Source of the DNA: Planctomycetota bacterium
GTDB lineage: Bacteria > Planctomycetota > Phycisphaerae > Sedimentisphaerales > Anaerohalosphaeraceae
Assembly (NCBI GenBank): GCA_003644175.1
Contig: QNBS01000119.1
Location: 1 to 7,230 of the forward strand
DNA: 7,230 nucleotides
Reading direction: 5' to 3'
This document shows, one piece after another, positions 1 to 5,384 of the stretch (the first letter of the stretch is position 1; every line of letters starts with the position of its first letter). The translations under genes were made by a program, and so were the position numbers. A model generated the notes under the pieces. That model saw only the letters and a list, made by a program, of their open reading frames with translations, was not told where the DNA came from and searched no databases.

Positions 1-20
1 CCAACTGCATAGCCTTCTGA

Positions 21-683
21 CTATTGCGGGACTTCGATCACACCCGCAATCAACTTCCAGAATACCGCCTCCTGATCAGTCCCCCAATTCGCTGGTTTAT
101 AAGGCATGCTCAGGCTCATGGTCAGAAGGCAGGATGGTAATGGCTTGTCGCCTGTGTCAAGCTTCAGGGAGAATGACGGATCAGTTATGCCCACCTCCAG
201 TTCTTGACCGCCGGACGTAATTATCCCTTTCCAGTTGTGCTTGTCTGTCGTGCTCTTGCGCCCATCGCGCACCCGAAACTTATCCGTATAAATCAATTGC
301 AGAGTACTCCGCTCCTCAAAAGGCCTGGCTTGCATTTCCCGGCGAGTCACATATTTGTGATGGTTATGTAAAATGTGCTCACGGCGATTATAGAACCTCC
401 GCAAATCTCTATAACTCAATGTGCCTCTGTGGCGCCACCGCCCCGACATGATCGTCCGGTTCTCGCTTTCAAACCCAAAATCAGGACCGGTTGAATCTAA
501 CGGAATCTCCAGGACATCAAGCAATTTGGGGAAATATCCATCGAGTTTCATTGCCTTTTTCGGAATGCGCCCGTCGTCAAGCCCGGTCACAGGACGGACC
601 CATTTACCGGTGTCCAGATCGATTCCAGCGATGCACCAGTCATGGTGTTTCCACGAATTGGCCAGAACAACGATGCGCGTCAT
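21..683 (-). CDS. Dual OB-fold domain protein, last gene of DUF488 operon
   Basis: A 220-residue protein that I recognise as the dual-OB-domain family often found next to DUF488 genes; its biochemical role is not known to me. The N-terminus MTRIVVLANSWKHHDWCIAG, followed by a WVRPV stretch, is the family hallmark: a Ser-x-Lys element and a Cys-(I/V)-Ala-Gly strand of the first OB-like barrel (about residues 1-75). A basic, His/Arg-rich linker (about 85-120) follows, then a second beta-rich part (about 125-220). No signal peptide or membrane segment is present. The frame is open 24 codons further upstream, but the ATG at 683 is preferred: it lies 2 bases after the stop of the upstream DUF488 gene and has a near-perfect Shine-Dalgarno sequence. 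The basic linker and OB folds suggest nucleic-acid binding, which is an inference. A further ATG at position 10 on the same strand could begin another gene outside the window, but its AGAAGG is only 2 bases away. Confidence 0.82.
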   Translation of the reverse strand: MTRIVVLANSWKHHDWCIAGIDLDTGKWVRPVTGLDDGRIPKKAMKLDGYFPKLLDVLEIPLDSTGPDFGFESENRTIMSGRWRHRGTLSYRDLRRFYNRREHILHNHHKYVTRREMQARPFEERSTLQLIYTDKFRVRDGRKSTTDKHNWKGIITSGGQELEVGITDPSFSLKLDTGDKPLPSCLLTMSLSMPYKPANWGTDQEAVFWKLIAGVIEVPQ

Positions 684-685
684 CC

Positions 686-1120
686 TCACAAGTGAATCAC
701 CTCCACATCCGCCCCGTGTTCTGCGATATACTCGGCCACCAGCCGGCGATGGCAATGTTGGGGCGTTGCTTCACTGCAAAGAAGGCAGTCGCCGTCGCAC
801 AGCGATCCGGCAACCGTCTCGGCAATCCGGCGATCCGCCAATAACTCGGCAAATGACTCTTCGTACTCAGCCCAGGACCCCTTATCCTTCTTGAAGGCGT
901 CGAGGATTTCCTTAGTCGGCGCCAACTCGGGGCAGTGCACGTAGTCTATTTTCGCAATGGCGCCGAGAAAATATCCCAGATCGCGCCCCTTGGCAAACCC
1001 GGCTAATTGCGATGTGTTATTGAGTCGAACATCCACAACGCGCTTCACACGCGCCTTCTGCAGGCGAGTGAAAAACTCTTCGCCGGTTTTTTTGGTAAAG
1101 CCGATTGTGAAAAGTCTCAT
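686..1120 (-). CDS. DUF488 family protein (short type)
   Basis: A 144-residue cytosolic DUF488 protein of unknown enzymatic activity. Motifs in order: TIGFTKK (5-11), DVRLNNTSQLAGFAKGRD (30-47), then CLLCSE (112-117) and CHRR (123-126). The Cys-x-x-Cys-Ser-Glu and Cys-His-Arg elements near the C-terminus are the family signature and the likely functional site. The chosen ATG at 1120 overlaps the TGA of the upstream gene as ATGA, a classic sign of translational coupling. GAGGAG lies 11 bases upstream. An in-frame start 8 codons earlier (1144) would only add a non-conserved basic leader. The VDVRLNNTSQLAGFAKGRDL-type motif differs from the DVRSSPYSKY type of its neighbour, so these are two distinct subfamilies rather than a recent duplication. 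The operon context with a dual-OB protein points to a nucleic-acid-related or defence-linked role, as an inference. Confidence 0.88.
   Translation of the reverse strand: MRLFTIGFTKKTGEEFFTRLQKARVKRVVDVRLNNTSQLAGFAKGRDLGYFLGAIAKIDYVHCPELAPTKEILDAFKKDKGSWAEYEESFAELLADRRIAETVAGSLCDGDCLLCSEATPQHCHRRLVAEYIAEHGADVEVIHL
696..704 (-). promoter_or_regulatory. Ribosome binding site of the dual-OB gene
   Basis: Minus strand GGAGGTGAT, matching the full anti-Shine-Dalgarno sequence, with a 12-base spacer to the ATG at 683. It lies inside the 3' end of the preceding DUF488 gene. It decides the start at 683 against the longer frame beginning at 755. The spacer is somewhat long, as in the other two genes of this operon (11 and 12 bases). 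Confidence 0.7.
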
Positions 1121-1719
1121 GTTCCGACCGTCTCCTCTCCGCATGCGAGCCGCTCAGCCTGCAAGTCAAACGCCCGGTTGACAAGGCCGGAAGTTGAGGT
1201 AAGTTCCCCAAAAAGTTCGGGCTGAAGCTTATGCAATTTAATCAAACGCTCTTGTGCATCTTTGTGCGTCTCAACGGTTCCGTCAGCTAAGATGTGAGTT
1301 ATCCTCAAGTCAGGCTGCATCTTCATTAACTCCCGGCAAAGGAGTATGGTTCTGTGGCATGTCAGCGGATCGGCTTCCGAACACATTAGCGCAACTCTAT
1401 GCGTCTCGATTCCCTGAATTACCTGCTCAAGCCCCGTTCGGAAAATCGGCAATCCTGCAATAAGATCGTATCTGGCTCGCCCTTTGACATAGCAGCTTTC
1501 TTCGGACCGCCTCGCCCCAATCTCGCGACCCAGGAACACATACCGAATATCCGCATTCGGCAGGGCATTGACGAGAACGTCTTTGTTGAACTGAGGTGAG
1601 TACTTGCTGTAAGGGCTTGATCGCACGTCGCAGATCGCCGAGATGCTCTGCATCCTGAGCAGTTCAAGAAAATGCTCCAACGAGTGATTGGAGTGTCCTA
1701 TAGTGAATAGATCTTTCAT
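1117..1719 (-). CDS. DUF488 family protein (long type), first gene of operon
   Basis: A 200-residue DUF488 protein with the complete signature: FTIGHSNHS (5-13), DVRSSPYSKYSPQFN (31-45), YVFLGREIGARR (60-71), LMCSEADPLTCHR (111-123). The Cys-Ser-Glu and Cys-His-Arg residues are intact. About 55 residues follow the CHR motif, rich in Leu and Lys and including an HILADG strand, and are longer than in the short neighbour. No signal peptide or membrane segment is visible. The start at 1719 (MKDLFTIGHS) matches the usual family N-terminus; GAGG lies 12 bases upstream. Two in-frame ATGs at 1746 and 1731 have poorer spacing. The stop overlaps the next start by 4 bases. The product is probably made together with the short DUF488 and dual-OB proteins from one transcript. 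The reaction catalysed is unknown. Confidence 0.88.
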   Translation of the reverse strand: MKDLFTIGHSNHSLEHFLELLRMQSISAICDVRSSPYSKYSPQFNKDVLVNALPNADIRYVFLGREIGARRSEESCYVKGRARYDLIAGLPIFRTGLEQVIQGIETHRVALMCSEADPLTCHRTILLCRELMKMQPDLRITHILADGTVETHKDAQERLIKLHKLQPELFGELTSTSGLVNRAFDLQAERLACGEETVGT

Positions 1720-1724
1720 ATCAG

Positions 1725-1847
1725 TCAACATCCTCGTTTGATACAATTCTGCAACGTCGCACGGCTAAAGAGCCGCAACCGCCCATTAGCGCGATTCAGA
1801 ACATGATACGCAATGCCACCAACAAATTTTCGCTTCGCACGAGGCAT
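1725..1847 (-). pseudogene. N-terminal remnant of a REP-associated tyrosine transposase
   Basis: A 40-codon frame begins MPRAKRKFVGGIAYHVLNRA and continues NGRLRLFSR before a TGA at 1725. The pattern M-P-R-basic, G-x-x-Y-H-V-x-N-R, then G-R-x-x-L-F is the N-terminal hallmark of Y1/IS200-like REP-associated transposases (RAYTs). After about residue 28 the similarity stops, well before the expected HUH (His-x-His) and catalytic Tyr motifs, so the protein is inactive debris. No Shine-Dalgarno sequence precedes its ATG. Its 3' end overlaps the leader of the DUF488 operon: the junction falls near 1765, about 45 bases before the first DUF488 start. The fragment may mark an old rearrangement breakpoint between the restriction system and the DUF488 genes. 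Confidence 0.62.
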
Positions 1848-1862
1848 AATAAGCCATAATAA
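1845..1862. repeat. Short direct repeat, CATAATAA twice
   Basis: CATAATAA occurs at 1845-1852 and again at 1855-1862, a 10-base period, directly upstream of the transposase remnant. It may be simple slippage or part of an AT-rich element edge. The rest of 1848-1917 holds only this repeat and the terminator of the endonuclease gene. Confidence 0.5.
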
Positions 1863-1887
1863 CGCCAACAACACCTGAACAAAAATG

Positions 1888-1905
1888 AAAAAACCGAAAA
1901 CTCGG
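1888..1905 (-). terminator. Short intrinsic terminator after the endonuclease gene
   Basis: On the minus strand, CCGA-GTTT-TCGG (1905 to 1894) forms a 4-base-pair stem and is followed at once by six T residues (1893 to 1888), about 13 bases after the endonuclease stop codon. The stem is short, so termination may be partial. Placement and T-tract support it as the end of the methyltransferase-endonuclease transcript. Confidence 0.5.
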
Positions 1906-1917
1906 GCAGGCTCTAAT

Positions 1918-2694
1918 TTATTTGCCTCGTTTTTTCCATTGAAAATAGTCTAATAGATTCTTGAAAGGTGCAGGCGAATCAATTGCACGCGCCATGTCCT
2001 TGGTCAGATAGTTCGTCCAGTAATCATCAAATACTTTTTCGCCATGCTCGAAAAATGACCCTTTTCCTTCCCGTAATTCTGAAAGGTTAGTAATAGAACC
2101 GATGTTTTTTGTATTGCCACTGCCGGGCCGATCAGTGGCAAGCCTCCACTTTTCCTGGACGATAAATTCAAAGTCACGTACTACTGAAACGATATCCTTG
2201 AGAGCGTTGATTTTGTATGTTTTCCTCTCGTCAATAGATTCTTCATTTCGACTGTAAATGATACCGAGAACTATGTGGCTTGAATACTCGCAATACGGGA
2301 AAGTTATGTTTTTGGAAGATTTTCGGTCTCTGAAATAGCCTGTGAATGCTCCTAATGTAAACCCATTAATTCTATTTGCATTTATGCGGTATGTGCTTTT
2401 AAGATCAAGTGCGATCCTGGCGCCATCCTTTGATATAAAAGAGACATCTGGATAATGGTTCTGGTGTTCACTCAAAACAATCTTATAGCTATGTTTGTCA
2501 GCGAAACGAACAAGAACAGGAAACAGCATTAGTTCAATGATTTTTGATATTACCTTTGTATCTACAGATATTGTGTAGATATTCTTATAGATATCTATAA
2601 ATCCCTTAACTATCCATTCACCTGAATCACTTGCAATTGCGGAATAGAAGTCGCCAATTTCTTTTGTGAGAGTTGTCTTAAAGTTAGTTTGCAT
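1918..2694 (-). CDS. EcoRV-like type II restriction endonuclease (predicted GATATC)
   Basis: A 258-residue type II restriction endonuclease that cuts double-stranded DNA with Mg2+. It aligns along most of its length with EcoRV as I recall that sequence. The metal-binding PD-D-x-K site is intact: Glu54 (EcoRV Glu45), YPD with Asp83 (Asp74), then ALDLKSTY with Asp97 and Lys99 (Asp90 and Lys92). The Q-loop HQNHYPD (77-83) and the recognition loop GSGNTKNIGS (191-200) are nearly identical to EcoRV QNHYPD and GSGNTTNIGS. The DNA-contacting Gly, Asn and Thr of the recognition loop are therefore kept, which predicts recognition of GATATC with blunt cutting at the centre. The ATG at 2694 lies 14 bases after the methyltransferase stop. 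The gene is AT-rich unlike its flanks, indicating transfer. It appears intact, with a few extra residues at the N-terminus compared with EcoRV (245 residues). Confidence 0.93.
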   Translation of the reverse strand: MQTNFKTTLTKEIGDFYSAIASDSGEWIVKGFIDIYKNIYTISVDTKVISKIIELMLFPVLVRFADKHSYKIVLSEHQNHYPDVSFISKDGARIALDLKSTYRINANRINGFTLGAFTGYFRDRKSSKNITFPYCEYSSHIVLGIIYSRNEESIDERKTYKINALKDIVSVVRDFEFIVQEKWRLATDRPGSGNTKNIGSITNLSELREGKGSFFEHGEKVFDDYWTNYLTKDMARAIDSPAPFKNLLDYFQWKKRGK

Positions 2695-2704
2695 GTCCCC
2701 TGCT

Positions 2705-2710
2705 TCACCT
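2705..2710 (-). promoter_or_regulatory. Ribosome binding site of the endonuclease, overlapping methyltransferase stop
   Basis: AGGTGA on the minus strand begins within the TAG stop of the methyltransferase gene, with a 10-base spacer to the endonuclease ATG at 2694. A ribosome ending the methyltransferase would sit on this site, so endonuclease translation may be coupled to, and follow, methyltransferase translation. This order suits protection of host DNA before cutting. Confidence 0.6.
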
Positions 2711-3779
2711 ATTTAGCTACAATCAAAACTTCTTTTGATTTCCCATTTGTTGACAGAACGTATTTATATTGCCCAAAGACATCTATTTCAATTTTGGATT
2801 TATGTCTTTTCAGAATAGAAGCAAGTTCGTCTACAGAAGGTATTCCGTCGCTTCTGTACGAGACAACCATGGTGCTGTTTGAGAACTTTGTAAAAAGTTC
2901 CTCAAAGCCTTTATGTATACGCTTTTTATCTGTCCAGAGATTTGAGGTGCGTTTCATGCGGCGGTGCTTTGATTTCCAGTCAACATTTTTGTTCCATTCT
3001 TCGTAGTTACATAATCCTTCGAGAAAGTGATAAAAATCAGCATAATCTAAACCGACCCCTTTCCTGGAGATATAAGGTGTGTCGATGTACACCAGATCAT
3101 ATTGTTCCGAAATTTCTAAGGCGTCCAAATTAGTCGCGTTACAGGGGGACATTCCAGCGAAGACAGCCTCATTTGCTTCGTTGGCAAAGAACTTAAACCA
3201 TTCAGGGAAAGATTTGTCCCAAGAGGCTTTGTTGCCGAAACTGCGTTTAACGTTGGCAAGTCGAATATAGAGATTTTTACGGTGGAACAAATTGTAAGGC
3301 CTTTTAACAATACAGGCTTGTGATAGGGCAAAAAAGGCAAGTGAAAATATATACGTATCTGCTATAGTGTTGATATTTGAGATTGTTCGGTCGAGCCATA
3401 CATTCTCATCTTCCGTAAAATATATATCTCTAAATGTATCTTGAATAAATGTTGGATACTCAATTTCGCTGTGTTCCTGAAGAATCCAGGAAATCGTATT
3501 CTCGTCCAATCTCATGCTATCATTTTCAACCAGCGCCTTGCCAAAATGGTAATTAAACTTTAATAAGTCATTATATGTGACTTGTTTTCCTTCCTGCTTA
3601 AGGCGATGAGCAATAACGCCTGTTCCACCGAAAGCATCTAAGCAGGTTCTAAAGTCAATATTTCTAATGTGGTCCCAAATCCAGTCAGTGAGCTTGGATT
3701 TACTTCCTTGGTATCTTGTTGAGGGGAAATGAGCCGTAACCTCTGATGGAAACAACATGCTTTTGTAAATCTGATTCAT
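2709..3779 (-). CDS. Adenine-specific DNA methyltransferase (D12 class), partner of EcoRV-like enzyme
   Basis: A 356-residue N6-adenine methyltransferase of the alpha/D12 type, expected to methylate the site cut by the adjacent endonuclease. Motifs: TRYQGSKSKL (21-30, motif X region that helps bind S-adenosylmethionine), CLDAFGGTG (46-54, motif I, the FxGxG-type cofactor loop), and VYIDTPYI (230-237, motif IV). Motif IV reads DTPY rather than the usual DPPY. Between them, ACIVKRPYNLFHRKNLYIR (155-173) and a long target-recognition part are present. Compared with my memory of M.EcoRV (298 residues, DPPY), this protein is longer and does not align well outside the motifs, so it seems to be a different methyltransferase lineage paired with an EcoRV-like nuclease. 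The start at 3779 has AAGG 10 bases upstream, overlapping the TAA of a preceding small frame. It is AT-rich and cotranscribed with the endonuclease. Confidence 0.9.
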   Translation of the reverse strand: MNQIYKSMLFPSEVTAHFPSTRYQGSKSKLTDWIWDHIRNIDFRTCLDAFGGTGVIAHRLKQEGKQVTYNDLLKFNYHFGKALVENDSMRLDENTISWILQEHSEIEYPTFIQDTFRDIYFTEDENVWLDRTISNINTIADTYIFSLAFFALSQACIVKRPYNLFHRKNLYIRLANVKRSFGNKASWDKSFPEWFKFFANEANEAVFAGMSPCNATNLDALEISEQYDLVYIDTPYISRKGVGLDYADFYHFLEGLCNYEEWNKNVDWKSKHRRMKRTSNLWTDKKRIHKGFEELFTKFSNSTMVVSYRSDGIPSVDELASILKRHKSKIEIDVFGQYKYVLSTNGKSKEVLIVAK

Positions 3780-3791
3780 TTATCAGGAACC

Positions 3792-3915
3792 TTAAGCAGC
3801 CTCATTGGCGTATTTGGCATAATTGTCAATCGCGGTATTAACACTCTCACCCGGCAACACATTTACAAGTCTACCCCAATGGCATTCATCCCACCGGAAT
3901 TGCCGGTTTTTGCGC
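3792..3915 (-). pseudogene. Possible C-terminal gene remnant before the methyltransferase
   Basis: One minus-strand frame ends RLVNVLPGESVNTAIDNYAK then YANEAA and a TAA at 3792-3794. Upstream it stays open through FRWDECHWG. It has no ATG; the first possible start is a GTG at 3860 without a clear ribosome binding site. The composition looks protein-like and the TAA overlaps the AAGG that serves the methyltransferase, the same stop/ribosome-site arrangement as at the methyltransferase-endonuclease junction. This suggests the tail of a gene once cotranscribed with the methyltransferase and cut off near the MltA 3' end. I do not recognise the family. It may be chance; the boundary given at 3915 is approximate. 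Confidence 0.3.
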
Positions 3916-3948
3916 CCACCCAGCGGCGGGGCAAGCGGCGCCCTACAT

Positions 3949-5172
3949 TCACCGGGCGTTCCATGGTGCGCCGGTCAGGGCGGTGGGCTTTAGGAATAGA
4001 TAGTATAGTTTGCCTTCTTCGTAGGTTTGTCCGGCTCTTCGGCCGGCGTCGTCGCCTGTTCCCATGTAGACGTCGCATCTGCCCGGTGCCCGGATCGCCC
4101 CGCCGGTGTCCTGGTCCAGGACGAAGCCGCTGAATTTGCGGCCGACGGCCACGCTGCCGCCGGCGCCGGGAAGGTTCGCGGACAAAAACGCAAGGCACGC
4201 CCTCGGGTAGATTGACTTGTCGGTCGCAATCGTTCTCATCGCCGTTACCGGTTCGTTCAGGCTGCCGCGCGGGGGGCCGTCGCTCATCTGGAAAAAGACA
4301 AAACGCGGATTGCGCTGGATATACCGGTCGGCCTGGCCGGGATGTGCCTTGAAATAATCGATCATCGCCGTGAGGCTCAGCCCGTCGGCGGAGATATTGC
4401 CGTCTGCGATCAGTTCCTGGCCGATGCTCCTGTACTCATGGCCGTTGTTGGCGGCGTAGCCCATCGTAATGAGTTGCCCGTCGGGCAATCTGATCTTCGC
4501 CGAGCCCTGGACATGGGCCACATAGACCTCAAACGGGCTGCCAAGCCACACTAATTCACTGCCGACCAGTTCGCCGGAAGTTGCAAGCTCGGCGCGCGAA
4601 GGATACTTCGTGTACGTCCCGCCGGGTCCGGCTCGTCCGAGTATCACGCCGTCTTCGCCCTTGACCAGGTCGTCGGGCTGTTTGTAGAGCGGATATTGAA
4701 ACTCGCCGGTCGCTTCCAGCGAACCGTCGAAGATCGGCGTATAATAGCCCGTAAACAGAACCGTCCCCCTGTTGTCGCAGCCGACCGATATATACACATC
4801 GAATTTCGACCGTATCGCCCGAGCCAGTTCTCTGCCGGCCAGGCCCGAATCCAGCATATCGCCAAACGCCTGCAGGCCGGCGACAGCATGCTCGTGAGTA
4901 ATCCGCCCGTACGGAAAGAACCGCCGACTCGACGGCTTGCTGAGGTAGTTTAGGCTGTGGGCCACCGACTCGCGAAGATTTGCCAGATCGTAACAGGCCG
5001 CCGTAAAATCCGGTATCATTGCAGGGTCAGTGATCCTTCGCAGCGCAAGCTCGCCCGGCGGCAGCGGACGGCTGTAGTCAAGCGCAGGAACCTTCGCCTT
5101 CTGCGGCGCACGACAACCCGCCATAAAGACAAGACAAAGCAGGGCTAACGAAACAATAAATTCCCTTCTCAT
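3949..5172 (-). CDS. mltA: MltA-type membrane-bound lytic murein transglycosylase (lipoprotein)
   Basis: A 407-residue lipoprotein that cleaves the MurNAc-GlcNAc bond of peptidoglycan, leaving a 1,6-anhydro end. Residues 1-19 form a lipoprotein signal peptide with lipobox MAGC and lipidated Cys20. The MltA domain shows TGYYTP (141-146), a YAANNGHEYRSIG stretch (239-251) and NPRFVFF (288-294). The C-terminal 3D (double-psi barrel) domain carries DQDTGGAIRAPGRCD (353-367). Asp355 in DTGGAI corresponds to the catalytic Asp of E. coli MltA (Asp308) and is present. The ATG at 5172 is chosen over a TTG two codons upstream because AAGGAG lies 6 bases before it. Length and domains are complete. The gene is GC-rich and typical of the host. 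It is transcribed divergently from the DUF3616 gene. It is unrelated in function to the restriction genes downstream and probably marks the native chromosome. Confidence 0.93.
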   Translation of the reverse strand: MRREFIVSLALLCLVFMAGCRAPQKAKVPALDYSRPLPPGELALRRITDPAMIPDFTAACYDLANLRESVAHSLNYLSKPSSRRFFPYGRITHEHAVAGLQAFGDMLDSGLAGRELARAIRSKFDVYISVGCDNRGTVLFTGYYTPIFDGSLEATGEFQYPLYKQPDDLVKGEDGVILGRAGPGGTYTKYPSRAELATSGELVGSELVWLGSPFEVYVAHVQGSAKIRLPDGQLITMGYAANNGHEYRSIGQELIADGNISADGLSLTAMIDYFKAHPGQADRYIQRNPRFVFFQMSDGPPRGSLNEPVTAMRTIATDKSIYPRACLAFLSANLPGAGGSVAVGRKFSGFVLDQDTGGAIRAPGRCDVYMGTGDDAGRRAGQTYEEGKLYYLFLKPTALTGAPWNAR

Positions 5173-5178
5173 GGTCAA

Positions 5179-5184
5179 CTCCTT
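5179..5184 (-). promoter_or_regulatory. Ribosome binding site of mltA
   Basis: AAGGAG on the minus strand with a 6-base spacer to the ATG at 5172. It fixes that ATG as the start rather than the TTG at 5178, which overlaps the spacer. Confidence 0.75.
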
Positions 5185-5254
5185 TTATGCATCCATATTC
5201 CGCCTCGCCCGGCAGTGCACCGGAACAATCCGCAAATCTCCCGTCCAAACCGCT

Positions 5255-5282
5255 ATTATGCCCGATCCACTCACCATGTCAA
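5255..5282 (-). promoter_or_regulatory. Predicted sigma-70-like promoter of mltA
   Basis: Minus strand TTGACA (5282 to 5277, perfect -35), a 16-base spacer, then CATAAT (5260 to 5255, five of six matches to the -10 consensus). Transcription would begin near 5248 and leave a leader of about 75 bases before the ATG at 5172. Its -35 lies 31 bases from the -35 of the divergent promoter. Confidence 0.6.
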
Positions 5283-5313
5283 GCGGTACTTGCCGCATCT
5301 GTGCGAAAATTCG

Positions 5314-5342
5314 CTGACATTCGGGCGGCAATATGGTATACT
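5314..5342 (+). promoter_or_regulatory. Predicted extended -10 promoter of the DUF3616 gene
   Basis: CTGACA (5314-5319, five of six), a 17-base spacer, then TATACT (5337-5342), preceded by TG at 5334-5335, an extended -10 element. Transcription would start near 5349, ahead of the AAGGGA ribosome binding site at 5372-5377 and the ATG at 5385. Confidence 0.65.
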
Positions 5343-5371
5343 GTCATTTCAGGGAGTTTTCGCAATGAATC

Positions 5372-5377
5372 AAGGGA
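5372..5377 (+). promoter_or_regulatory. Ribosome binding site of the DUF3616 gene
   Basis: AAGGGA with a 7-base spacer to the ATG at 5385. It selects this start; the frame is open for 66 more codons upstream, but that stretch contains the promoter and has no leader-like sequence. Confidence 0.7.
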
Positions 5378-5384
5378 TTCGCTC

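Noticed and set aside
684..755. A 24-codon N-terminal extension of the dual-OB protein
   Set aside because: It overlaps the end of the DUF488 gene, is low-complexity Gly/Arg-rich, and the start at 683 has a strong ribosome binding site and the family N-terminus.
421..894. Open frames on the plus strand opposite the dual-OB and DUF488 genes
   Set aside because: They lie antisense to well-supported conserved genes, have no family motifs and no good ribosome sites.
1762..1775. CGGCT-AAAG-AGCCG hairpin in the DUF488 leader
   Set aside because: Five base pairs without a T-tract, inside the transposase remnant; too weak to call an attenuator or terminator.
3824..3829. TTGACA as the -35 box of the methyltransferase promoter
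   Set aside because: No acceptable -10 hexamer lies 15-18 bases further on; the match alone is not enough to call a promoter.
3893..3911. Hairpin ACCGG-AATTG-CCGGT with T-tract on the plus strand
   Set aside because: It would terminate plus-strand transcription, but both neighbouring genes are on the minus strand, where the A-tract precedes the stem.
3863..4198. Minus-strand frame of 111 codons overlapping the end of mltA
   Set aside because: It is Arg/Pro-rich out-of-frame reading of the GC-rich mltA 3' end.
5187..5384. A 66-codon N-terminal extension of the DUF3616 protein
   Set aside because: It contains both predicted promoters, and a signal peptide with a ribosome binding site begins at 5385.
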